From Lethocerus indicus (taxonomy: Eukaryota; Arthropoda; Insecta; Hemiptera; Belostomatidae), in contig JACDQD010000005.1 in the NCBI GenBank assembly GCA_019843655.1, positions 9,079,575 through 9,143,574 on the forward strand: a stretch of 64,000 bases of DNA, read 5' to 3'. The translations under genes and the position numbers were made by a program. Under the pieces are notes generated by a model, which did no database searches, had not been told where the DNA came from, and worked only from the letters and a program-made list of their open reading frames with translations. Positions 24,704 to 41,391 of the stretch are shown here, in pieces; position 1 is the stretch's first letter; each line of letters begins with the position of its first letter.

Positions 24704-27702
24704 ATGGTTTTTTATTTCGTCAGCAATGGTTAGTCGAATTGAACAAATCTCGGCCTCCTGTAATCAGGCGCCGTACAGTTTGTTTCCGTTCTCAATGCTC
24801 TAATCGATTTTTTTTTCTGTTCGACTTTTCAGTTGTTTCGCCCCCGGTAACGTTGTTCATGGGCTTCGACAAGTACGAAAGTAAGTGGAGGTCACTTCCT
24901 TAAGTTTTAGCGAGAAAACTTGTCTCGCCTAAGCACCGCCTCTCCGGCCTTGGTTATGGGCAGGGCTAGGGTAACAATTGAGCCTCATTTGATTGTTATT
25001 TAAATTTGTCGCCGTTAAATTTTTTATTAATTTTCTGCCGGTATCAGACTGCGCACGTAATAGAAGATGAGTGCAGGGACATAGAAATGGAACTTCCTTT
25101 CCGTTTCTTCCATTCACTTCGTGTCTTACATTTCGTTCTTCTGTTCTCTTTTTCAGACGAAGACTTGATCAAGTGGGGATGGCCCGAGGACGTTTGGTTC
25201 CACGTCAACAAAGTCTCCTCCGCGCACGTCTACCTCAGACTGAAAGAAGTGCGTGATCACAAGTACCCGATAATTGAACGGTGCTAGCCCCTAGTCGAAT
25301 TTACCCACTTCCCACTTAACCTAACTTGACAGGACCTTTTCCAGCCGATTTACTATTTGTAAGCGTATTTAAAAAAATTTGTACATTTAAGACGGACAAA
25401 GTACAGAATCCAGCGCGACGAGCTTCCGGAATGTTTTTCCCCCCAAAATAAATTTCTTTTTTGTTTACTCTAAAGTTTTTAAAACGATATCGGTCGTTTG
25501 TCCAGGATCAAACAATAGACGACATACCGTCAGCTGTGCTTGAGGACGCCGCGCAACTTGTTAAAGCCAACAGCATCACCGGCAATAAAATGAACGATGT
25601 CGAGGTCGTATACACGATGTGGTCCAACCTGAAGAAGACCGAAGACATGGAACCCGGACAGGTCGCTTTCTTCAACGAAAACGAAGTACAACCTTTTATT
25701 ATTATCTACAGTTATTACCCCTTTTGGGAGGAGGTCACTCTTCCTCCCACTAATAACCTCTTCTAGTCTGCAATAACCATGGGTTAACACTTTGGTCTCG
25801 AGCCACCACCCTGATCCGACATCAATTCTCTTCACACTCGCACTCTTAAGTTCTAAACTTTTAGGATAGTGAAACAGTTCTAGTTTAGAATACCTGTTTT
25901 GTGGTCTGCGAGGGGGTGGGGGTGTCACTGTCACTTGCACTTGCACTGTGGTGGATATACAACAGACAACCACCACAGTACAAGTGACTGTGACAGAGCA
26001 CTGAGGATACCCAAAAAACCAAAGTGCCAAAAGTGACTAATACCAGTACTGAAGATGGTAAGCAGCCAAAATCAGTCTAGCAAAAGACCAAACCAGCGTG
26101 AGGAGACAGAAACACACGAAATCTACAATACAGTTTTATTCGTATACAAATATATCCATTACAAATATATTCGTACAGTTTACTGTGAACAAATGAACAA
26201 GTGATGGACAGATTCTTTACAAGAATGCGTATAGTTTTTAGGCAGAAGACATGCGGGCGGCTCCATCTTGCATCAGTCATCAAAACTGCAGTGTGTCCTC
26301 CCGTTTCAAAAAGTTTTTGTTTACCAGCGTAACAATTATTATTATTGACATCCTTTTTTTTTTATTAAGGTATACAAAATTCACGTGGCGAAACGGATAA
26401 ACGAAATAGTGAACAGACTGAACAAAACAAAGAAAGAGGAACACCCCGACCTGAGGGCCGAGAGGGAGGAGAGAGACGCGAGGGAGAAAGAGGACAAGAG
26501 GAGGGTGCAGCGGGAGCTCAAGGCAAAACAGAAGGAGGAGGAAAGGCGAAAGCGCGAGGAAGCCGAACTCAGGTCCGCAATTAACAGGAGTATAAATAAA
26601 AAATACCTTAACTTACCATAATATTGCATAACAGAGCCTCTCAGGAGGTTTTTAATCCTTCAGTCGGTATTAATTTTAATCAATCCTCCACAGGGATACA
26701 TACATTTAATTTTTCATTCAGAATTTGAAACAGAAAACTGTACACCATGCTCGTAGATAACAGGAGTCTGAATTTATTCCAGGCTAAAATAAGAGAAGCT
26801 AGTTTTGGGATGAAGTCAACCGCTATTTATGGAAGGGTATTATGACGGTTATTATAATTGATAAAAAAAAGAAAATTGTTTCAACACATCGATATATTTT
26901 AATGTTAACATTTATTACACATTTGAATGGCAGACGAATACAGAATGGATGTAAAATGTATTGTATATTTATATGTTTCAATGTTGTGAAATGAGGACAG
27001 GGCATTAAACAATGCTATTTTAGGCTCTCATAATGAAATAGGCTCATTAGAATAATGAAAAAAAATAACAAAATGCTCCCCAATCAAGTCTCCAATCTTG
27101 CAAATCTTGGATGTGTCCTACCCCACGTTCAATATCACCAAAATTTTACTCTCGAATTGTGACCCACCTAATAATGAAATTATTTTCATGAATGCATCAA
27201 ATATTTAATTTTTGAATAAAAAAATTCGCTTGCATTCTTCAGATCAAAATGAAAATATTAATACTGTAGATATCGCGTTCTTCTGTCTCCTCTTTAAGAT
27301 CTTCAGGGGTACTGCTTGATTATAACACTTATTTTCGTGTCGGGAGTTTCTTCATTCTATTTTAAATTTGTGAGAGAATAAAAAAACAATGCGATGAAGA
27401 TAGCCGAAGAACGAACGGAGGGTCTCACGATGCGCACAGTGCCTCAAACCTGCCCGCAGTGCACTCCTTTATCCTGCCTGCAAATTTAAAATTCAGTTTA
27501 TATTCGACTTTAAGCGTCATTTCTATAACATTTTTCCTATATAAAATGGGAAATTTATATGGTTTATTTCCCGGCAAAATATACTTTTTTTTTGTAATTT
27601 TCTCTGTTTCTCTGTTTCAGGAGTTACACTACGTTGATGAAGACTGAAAACATGAGTTCGAACAGAAACAACAGCGGCTATGATTCGGACGAGTTTATGT
27701 GA
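24704..27702 (+). CDS. CCDC25: Coiled-coil domain-containing protein 25 (NFACT-R/DUF814 family)
   Basis: Six exons: 24704-24728, 24833-24880, 25157-25248, 25506-25685, 26370-26572 and 27621-27702. They make 209 residues, about the length of the vertebrate protein. The N-terminal NFACT-R-type domain covers residues 1 to about 115, with [67 protein letters not shown] and [17 protein letters not shown]. Residues about 130-180 are a charged coiled coil. The family-typical end reads [13 protein letters not shown] then DSDEFM. All intron phases fit. Exon 1 encodes only eight residues plus one base. In mammals CCDC25 is reported as a membrane sensor for extracellular DNA, and the domain is shared with ribosome-rescue NFACT proteins. 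The role in this animal is not shown by the sequence. A family A hairpin lies in intron 4. AATAAA follows the stop at 27707. Confidence 0.95.
25878..26129. mobile_element. Hairpin MITE family A in CCDC25 intron 4
   Basis: Starts TAGTTTAGAATACCTGTTTT. Includes the CACAGTACAAGTGAC and CAAAGTGCCAAAAGTGAC blocks, and ends GACAGAAACACACGAAATC. Confidence 0.75.
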
Positions 27703-27706
27703 AATG

Positions 27707-27712
27707 AATAAA
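27707..27712 (+). terminator. Poly(A) signal after CCDC25
   Basis: AATAAA five bases after the stop codon. A second hexamer at about 27890 is an alternative. Confidence 0.4.
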
Positions 27713-28017
27713 ACAACAATTCCATGCGAAAATCATCTCGCTAATACTCATAAAGTTCCGATGCAAAAAGCTCAAAAAAAAAATAATAAGGTTGACTTCT
27801 TTTAATTTTTCTTCTAAATCTAGACGAATCTCTGTTGTCGATAGAACACAAGTTTTTCTCTGTACAAATAAGTTTCAGGAAGCAGTATGGAATAAATGTG
27901 GAATATACTCTTTTATGATTAAAATATTAAGATGACATTTTTGCTACAGCTTGAGAAACATTCATTGATGGGCTTGCTTAAACAATCTTTAACTTCATTA
28001 ATTTTTAATAATTGATA

Positions 28018-28440
28018 TATTCTTGACGGAGATGATTTTGAACTAATAAATTTATATGTATTATTTGAATCTAAGTTTTTAAGCGAAGGGTGAATACAGG
28101 TTCATATTTTTGTCAATTCAAGAAGGTGAATAAATATAAAAGATAAAGAAAAAAATACTCTTTTTAGTTTAAGAAGTTTTTTTGTTCAAATCATATTGTG
28201 GAAGTTTCAGCGAGTTATTTATTAATTTTATAAGAAAAATTATCAATATATTCTTGACGAAGATGATTTTGAACAGGATGAATGTATTATTTGGCGTGTT
28301 TTCAAGTGAAGCGCGCGTACGCAGTTTAATACATTTTGTCAATTCTGATATAAATAAATGAAAAAAAAAGATTAAAAAGAAAAAAAATGTATTCTACCAC
28401 AGAAATAATGTATTTTACATGTCATTTGGTTTTTTTGTTT
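28018..28440. repeat. Two-unit tandem duplication between convergent CCDC25 and QTRT1
   Basis: The block starting TATTCTTGACGGAGATGATT at about 28018 recurs at about 28249 (TATTCTTGACGAAGATGATT), including the downstream TTTTGTCAATTC phrases, a shift of about 231 bases. It fills most of the 748-base gap between the two stop codons. Confidence 0.7.
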
Positions 28441-28449
28441 TTGTTTCTA

Positions 28450-33949
<5,500 letters not shown>

Positions 33950-33986
33950 TGTCCCGTTCCCAGGCGAGCACAACAGCCGTCACAAA
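33950..33986. promoter_or_regulatory. Head-to-head start-codon gap of QTRT1 and DOLPP1 (bidirectional promoter region)
   Basis: Only 37 bases separate the two start codons. The surrounding 33.8-34.1 kb is GC-rich, unlike the flanks, as expected for a shared promoter. Since 37 bases cannot hold two separate 5' UTRs and a core promoter, the transcripts must start inside each other's first exon region or overlap antisense. Confidence 0.75.
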
Positions 33987-36900
33987 ATGGCCGCCGCCGC
34001 AGCAGCCGGGGACACAGCCCACCACCACCAGAAGCCCGCCGACTGGGTACCCCTGGGGCTCACCCTCGTCGAGTACCCCAAAGGTGAGCCGAACGCACCG
34101 CCGACACCCTCTCCTCTCGTTAGCCCGCCCTCGACCCCGCCTCCGGGTGTCCCTCCTGAGGGGGCAGGGGGTCCGGCATCGCTCTTGCCTTTTGACATTC
34201 CGCTTTATCGCGAAAAAAGACGTTCCGAATATACTCCCAGTAGTTGTTTCAATCTCCCAATGCTTAAATCGTCCCCACCTACCTTCCCCAAATCTATTGT
34301 CTCAGATCTGTGTATTGGCTACAGTCATCCACTTTTTTCACTACCTTCAATTCTACCATTCTAACCTTACAATTCCCGTTTACTTCGTGGCAGTGTAGTG
34401 TGTACTCGGTTATTGCCCCACCTTCTGAGGCAAATATCTCTGAAAAACTTGTTTCGCCGAAATCTTGTTATTCAGTCTACTGTGTGCATTGGTTACCTCA
34501 CATTAGAGACAAATATACATCCAATTCTGTTGTTTCAATCCTCTAAATCTCACCTAATTCATGGTGATCTATTGTCTCAGATCTGTGTGGTTACATACAA
34601 TCATCCTATCGGTGCATAAAGAAATTAAATTCTATTAGTTTGACATACCTATTTTGTGGTCTGCGAGGGGTTGGAAAACTGTAGATTTCGTGTGTTTATG
34701 TCTCCTCTCGAGCCGAAACCGGTCTAGCAAAAGACCAAACCACCGAGAGGGGACACAAAAACGTACGAAATCTACGGTATTCCAACCCCTCACAGACCAC
34801 AGAACAGGTATTCTAAACAAAGCTCGAAGTTGTGGTGGAACTGGCAGAAACCACGAAATCTACATTAAATTCTATCGTTTTAACCTTACAGTTCTTGCTT
34901 GATTCGTGGCAATGTAGTGTGTCCTAGTTTTTAAGACAAATGTATCTAAAGAATGCCTACTGCTTTGATGTCATAATTCAGTCTACTGTGCTGGATCTGT
35001 GTATTAGTTACCTCAGACTGTCCTATTATTCATTGGAAATACACCTTGAATTCTGCTGTTCTAATTTTATAATTCCCATTTAATTTGTAACATTATATTG
35101 TCTCAGATCTGTGTATTGGTTACCTCACATTGTCCTACCTTTCGAGGCAAATATGCATTGAATCCTGTTGTTTTAATCTTGTATAATAGTTTATAAAATA
35201 GTGCACAATGGAAAATATAATTTATGTACTTCTGGAGAGATGTATTTGCAGCATGGCATTCAATAGTTATACGAGTTATTTAGTCCTTAAAACAAATTTG
35301 TATTTGGCTATTGAAATTTCAGTTTCATTTGTGAAAATATTAACAAAACTTAGTTCAATTTAGCACAAAGCAGCTTGTCTCCAATGTTTGTATCAGAGCA
35401 CAGTCTTCAAAAATATTTATATATTTGTAACTGGATATTGAGTTAACTGTCTAATTTATTTATTAAATGTATGTGTTTTACATGTAAATTTTGTTTGACG
35501 GTACAGATCATTCAGTTTGAATATTTTGTTTTATGTTTACTGGCAGTCATCGGTTATGTTGTAAGGTTATAAGTCAACCTTTTTCCCTTCTCTCAGTCCA
35601 TACATTTTGTGCTTAAGTCAATATGGGAATTTTCACATTTTCACTAATAGTTGGTATTCCTGTACAGATGGCAAAATTCACTCAAAAATTATGTGACCAA
35701 TGAATACATATTTTAAGTTGACTACTAATCAGTTTTTCTGTTTGTTTCTTAATGTATATTGTTTTATATATACCAAACTAAATTTCTTTTATTGAAACAA
35801 CCATATACAATGTAAAAGCAAAGCTCAATGAAAAGGTTATGTTTCTTTGTACTTTATCTACATTATTGTTTGTATAGAAAATAGTGTTTGATTCTGAAAA
35901 TTAACAATACACAAAAGTACATTGTCAGTATTTCGAGTTGAAAAGGTATTTATAATCTGGTAAAACAAAATTTTAATATTGTGCATTAATTCTGTTTAAA
36001 TTTTCCAGGTGACTGGTTCGGGAAGCTTATGGCCTTCGTCAGTTTGTCACCATTTGGCATAGTTTCCGGATTTGTGGCACTAATATTATTCAGAAGAGAC
36101 CTACACACAGTGCGTAAACTCTCTCGCATAATTATTTCACTTTGCTGTAACGTTGCTTATACTTGTCACATATACTTGGTTAGTTGTCCGTTCGCTTTGT
36201 CAGTCCACCAATAGTAAGTTAGACAGTCTGTTTCATCTAAAATATCACAGTGATATAAGCATTAGATTTAGTTTATATAAGTATTCTATAAAGTGTTTAG
36301 TGTACATCAAGGCTTCTCTCTGTTACAGATCGTGTTCTTCATCGGAACACTTTTGAACGAGTTGTTGAATCAAATATTAAAGCATACAATATGCGAAGCG
36401 CGACCTCTGCAGAGGAACGTCAGCTACACGGAGTACGGGATGCCGTCATCGCACGCCCAATTCTCTTGGTTCTTCGCCACGTACATCATTTACTTTGTCT
36501 TCATTAGGTAAACGGTGGACCTTTTTAATTCTTGTAATTCATTAATTCTTCCGCGGAGGTAAGGCAGCATTGCTTGGAAACGAGGAAAAATATACCTGAC
36601 CGAGATTCCTGGGGGAAATTTTAATAAATTAGTCAAAATATTTTTAGGTTTTACATAAAACCCCTGGAAAATATAACTATTGCTATTTAGCGTACTGATT
36701 TTTAAAATAAAACTTCAGTCCCGAATGTATTTTATTTGCAGGTTACATCATATGAACAATAATACAACTTTAGAAAATGTCTGGAAAGCTGTTATTATAC
36801 TTTGTTGCGTCAGTATGGCAATACTAGTCACAATAAGCAGGTATTAAACATTTTTTTTTATCTATTGTTAAAGTAATTAATTGATTGCACAACAGCGTGC

Positions 36901-38218
36901 AATGTGTGAATATATATTCAGGCATATTAATCGTAGGTATTATTAGAAATTAAATATCACTCAAAGTAAAAGCAATTTTTCTTAAATTACTATTTGCCCA
37001 CAACATGTAGAATAATAGATAAGGATAATTGAAAGTAATTTGAATAAAGGATAAATGAAACTAAAAAAAAAATGGGAAACTTGTACATTATTTTTGTTAC
37101 AGGGTTTACTTGCAGTATCACACTTGGAGGCAGGTAATTTGTGGGGCCATAGTTGGAATTGTATTTGGATCAACGTGGTTCGCTCTAACCTATCTCGTAT
37201 TTACGCCGTACTTCCCTATGATCGCTTCGTGGTAAGATTCTTTCATCGATTTTTATTTTACTTATTTTTTTCGATACAACTTTTCAGTTATTAATTGCGT
37301 GTGAATTGTTGCCAACGGGGTAAAAGAGAAATGCAGTCATCTCATAGTCTTTTGCGACAGTTAGGTTCCAGAGAAACCCCTCCCTCGACCTGTTAATTAT
37401 TTCGTTATTTATATATATATTTTAAGGCCACTCCACACTCTCGTAAACACACTTTGCTACACTCTTAAACCTTCATGATTTAAAAAAAAAAAATGGACTG
37501 ATATTGGTGAGGGAACGACCGTGTTCATGAATTTTCGCTTATAAATTTTTTTTATTCATTGTCTCTCCTGCAATTGTCATAATTTGCAATCGTCCATGGC
37601 TCTAAGTTCTCTATCAGGGACAAGAAAAATTCCATGGAAGCGTTCATTAGTGAAGCTGTTTATAAATAAGATAAATTGTGAACGTTGTATTATTAACTCG
37701 CAAACCCTTAGGTATTTCGGCCTTTGTTGGACTGTAAACGGTGTCATGGCATGGATCGATCAGAAACATGACTAAGTCAAACCGGAATGCGACACAGCGG
37801 AGAGTTGAAACATTCCGGCGTCTGTACGCCAGAACATAACAGCTGCATTATAAAGCTTCTCTCATATAAATGGCTTATGAAATGCGTAAGAAACATGAAA
37901 AGCTCTCCAGCCAAGCAGAGTACGACGGCCTCTGCTATCGGTATTGAAGTATAGTGAAAAATAATAAAATATACGAGCATTTGTTTCCTAAATGTTCCTT
38001 CAAGTAATCCTCAGTGTGTCCTGACAAATAAAAATATTGTTGATTGGTCCAACTTAACCATAGAATTGGTCCAACCTTATAGAATTGTTGGGACATTTCC
38101 TGGTTTTTAAAACTTTAGGAACAATATAATCCAATTATGATTTGAATCAATTTTCCATTTGTTTTCATTGCTCATAAATTCATCTGAATTTATGAATTTA
38201 TAAATTAACACATAAAAC

Positions 38219-38273
<55 letters not shown>

Positions 38274-39841
38274 ATATATAGAAAAGTATTTATGTAAGAG
38301 TGCACGTAAAATAGATCCACTTTTACCACCGTCACTCTACTGTTGCTGGACGTGTTCTATTGCTCAGTCATAGTGCTGATGAGGTGCTTCATGTAGTTTT
38401 AGCCGATATGCCTGAGTGGTTCGGTGTTTAAAATGAAGATTGTGAGAAACCAAAAGCTCCAAGTCTTCTAGTTCGGGATCAAAAAATAATGTTGGGCAAG
38501 AAATCTGATAACATTCCCTCACCAGTCCCTCAAACCACAGGGGACCTTAAATAATGCCACTGAATCAGTTTGTTAATCAATATTTCTATATTTTTAAAAA
38601 ATAAAAACATTGAATATTACGAAGATAAAATTTGAGACAACTTGTTGCCCATTTAATTATGCAGAGTTTCAGTCTTTACATGATTTGTTACACTGCTGTA
38701 CAATTGATACAATTATTACCTAAAATTTTTGATTAATTAATAAAAGAAAATATATATTTGGATAATATCTATTTTGTGTGGTCTGCAAGGGGTTAGAATA
38801 TTGTAGATTTCGTGTTCTTCCAGCTGTGTGACTCTACCGCAGTGTATGAACCTTTTTTTAACCAACCTATAACTTTTTGAGTTTATTATGATTTATTATT
38901 ATATATGCCCGCCAACCCAGTGTACATTTACGCACTTGATAAATGTTACGTGTTGATATAAGAAGGAATTGTATATTATCTAAAATAATTTTTCAATATA
39001 TTTATATATGGAGGAGTAAAGGAAGTGTGTATTTATGAGGTAAATATAATAAGCAATGACATCAGTTTGGATTTGGAACGAATCTGGGGAAAATTACATT
39101 TTCCCCAAAACCTTATTGAAATTACAAAAAAACCTCTGATTTTTCAACTTTTCTTTATAGGGCAAGTGTACCTGGGTACCATGGAGTTTGAAGTAAATAT
39201 TTGAAAATTTTTCACCAGACTTTCTTCAATATTTGATTGAAAAAAAATTGATGTTTTTGCTATTACTTAATGCGGTTGCTATATAACCTATCATAAACTT
39301 GAGGCAGTTCTGCATCCTTTTATGTAAAAAAGTCTGGGTCTTTCTTTCTCGAAAGGTTCTCAACATACGCGATTTAATTAGTTTTAATTAATTGATACAA
39401 TTAGTATTGAATGAAAACAATAAATTGATGTTTTTCTCAATTTCTCAGTGTAGTTCTGCGTCTTTTGATGTAAGTCTATTTGAGTCTTTCTTTCCTGAAA
39501 CATATACGATTTACCGTAGATTTTGTGCGTTTCTGTCTCCTCTCACTGGTTTGGTCTTTTGCTTGACCAGTTCCGGCTGCTCGACCAATGCAGACCAAAC
39601 CAGAGAGAGTAGACGGAAACACACGAAATCTACGGTATTCCAACCCCTCGCAGACCACAAAACAGGTGTGTTAAACTAAAACTATATCGTCTGTTGTGTT
39701 CGTTTTTATAGCAGGATATGCGAGCTGCTGTTGATTCGGGACACGACGCTGATACCGAACGTTCTGTGGTTCGAGTACACAAACGCGAGGCAGGAGTCGA
39801 GAGCCAGGGGCCGCAAGTTGGTGTCGATGAAGTCCCAATGA
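33987..39841 (+). CDS. DOLPP1: Dolichyldiphosphatase 1
   Basis: Removes a phosphate from dolichyl diphosphate in the ER membrane so that the lipid carrier of N-glycosylation can be reused. Six exons: 33987-34083, 36009-36109, 36329-36507, 36742-36840, 37103-37231 and 39715-39841. Phases agree and give 243 residues, near the vertebrate 238. The PAP2 phosphatase motifs are all present: KHTICEARP (K-x6-RP), the PSSH core in [14 protein letters not shown], and [13 protein letters not shown] (SR-x5-H). Hydrophobic segments fit four or more membrane helices (for example [55 protein letters not shown]). The C-terminus [20 protein letters not shown] is typical of the family. Intron 1 carries diverged repeated blocks and a family A hairpin. 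Intron 5 carries a SINE-like remnant and more family A pieces. The start is the only ATG that gives the family-like N-terminus. Confidence 0.96.
34300..35160 (+). repeat. Diverged repeated blocks in DOLPP1 intron 1
   Basis: The phrase ATTGTCTCAGATCTGTGT occurs near 34297, 34569 and 35098, with a shortened form near 34992. Each is followed by TATTGG/TTAG-like text and TACCTCA, and preceded by AATTCCCGTTTACTTCG-like text. Confidence 0.6.
34636..34818. mobile_element. Hairpin MITE family A in DOLPP1 intron 1
   Basis: Complete short copy with both outer ends: TAGTTTGACATACCTATTTT at the left and CAGAACAGGTATTCTAAAC at the right. About 180 bases, almost entirely self-complementary. Confidence 0.8.
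38221..38269. repeat. (AT)n microsatellite
   Basis: Uninterrupted AT run in DOLPP1 intron 5. Confidence 0.95.
38395..38570 (+). mobile_element. tRNA-derived SINE-like remnant
   Basis: GCCGATATGCCTGAGTGGTT resembles a tRNA A-box region, and CTAGTTCGGGATCAAA lies at B-box distance. The intervening text does not fold into a proper tRNA. It lies in DOLPP1 intron 5. Confidence 0.4.
38771..38820. mobile_element. Hairpin MITE family A fragment
   Basis: Single arm end: TGTGTGGTCTGCAAGGGG and GTAGATTTCGTG. Confidence 0.6.
39235..39512 (+). repeat. Two-unit tandem duplication in DOLPP1 intron 5
   Basis: The segment beginning TTGATGTTTTT, with AGTTCTGC and GTCTTTCTTTC inside and an ACGATTTA-like end, occurs at about 39249-39377 and again, shortened, at about 39425-39512. 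Confidence 0.55.
39512..39676. mobile_element. Hairpin MITE family A in DOLPP1 intron 5
   Basis: TTTGTGCGTTTCTGTCTCC at the left; GAGTAGACGGAAACACACG and CCACAAAACAGGTGTGTT at the right. Its right end is about 40 bases from the acceptor of DOLPP1 exon 6. Confidence 0.75.
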
Positions 39842-40952
39842 CGCCTACCTGTACACTTCGAATTCGGATCTGTGCTCCACTCGCTATGGCCCTCCAAGAG
39901 GTAGCAGCGCTATGCGGCCAACAACCGCGCCACACCGCGCCGGTAATCCATAGACTGTTTTATTATTTATAAAAATCAATCTATATACATTGCTCTCTCT
40001 CTCTCACTCTCTTTCGGATCGATTTGTACCTCTCTGTCGCTTCCTCTCTCTCTCTCTCTCTCTCTCTTATAAAAAAACAACTGAAAATTAAAATATATTT
40101 TTTCCCTGTTTGCGCCTGTAATGCGCTTTTGGATTGTTGGGTACAGACGGTGATCGCGGTGTGCGATTTAACCCATCCTCAACATCTGAGTAAACGGCGC
40201 GAATTGTTTTTTTAATTATTTTAATATCCTCATAAACATAACATTCCACGCTTCGCCATTTTTCGAACTTCTCCGGTGTCAAACCCCGGAGCCAATCCGA
40301 ACGTTATTTAGACTTTAAGATAAATATATCTAAGTTTAGAGAACGACTTTAGAAAGACAAATTATGCTACATTTTGTAATCGGCAGCTTGAGTGCAAGCG
40401 TATAAGAGTGTAAAAGGGGGGTTTTTCTCTTCAAATAGTTGTTGAAAGATTGTATACACAACCAATTTCATTTTAACTTTACGAGGATTTCGGAAAAAAA
40501 ATATCTACAATTTTGTTTTCACAAGCAACAGGGCGCTGTTTAGACCAGGGATGGCCAACCTTTTGCCTTACACCTAAAATGAAAAAAATTATCTCGGAGT
40601 AATATAAAATTTACCAACACTAAACGATAAGCAAAAATTCTTCTTACAATTCCAATTATGAATTTGTATTCATGTACATTTCTTCTTAATAAGAAGTTAA
40701 TAACTTTTTGTTATATTCTTTATTAAATAATTACATTACCGAGATATGTGACATTTGAGAAACAAATGCGTCATTGCGGTTGCAATTCTCAGCGGGCTCT
40801 CAAGATATTTTGTTTCTAATTTTACTTTTCACGGTTAGAAAAAAAATAATGATTATACAATAATTTGATATTTTAAACGAATTTACAATTTGCGTTGGAC
40901 AACCCTGGTTTTAGGATGTCTATCGATCGCGGGGTAAAAAGGAAAACCTTGA

Positions 40953-41068
40953 TGTAGATTTCATGCGTTTCTGTCTCCTCTCGCTGGTTCGGTCTTTTGC
41001 TGGAGGAGAGGAGACAGAAACACATGACATCTACAGTATTCCGACCCCTCGCAGACCACAAAACAGGT
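40953..41068. mobile_element. Hairpin MITE family A, short copy
   Basis: GTAGATTTCATGCGTTTCTG at the left; GGAGACAGAAACACATGAC, CTCGCAGACCACAAAACAGG at the right. Confidence 0.75.
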
Positions 41069-41299
41069 ATGGAAAACCTTGAAGTAACCTACCCCACCCG
41101 GGCATCCTTATTTGGCCCCTTAAAGAATCGTGTTCAAATTATTGCTGAGAAGGAATTGGTTACAAAAATCTGTTAAGTCTCATGCTGCTCTTGTGTTTGA
41201 CACTTTCACGACTTTCACGTTACGCTCCATTTCACCCAGTTTCAAAAGATAAAACAAAACAAAAAAACGAAGCTTACCCCGCTTCGTTTCCGTCTCTCT

Positions 41300-41300
<1 letters not shown>

Positions 41301-41385
<85 letters not shown>
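41301..41385. repeat. (CA)n(TA)n compound microsatellite
   Basis: About 19 CA units followed directly by about 22 TA units. Confidence 0.95.
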
Positions 41386-41391
<6 letters not shown>

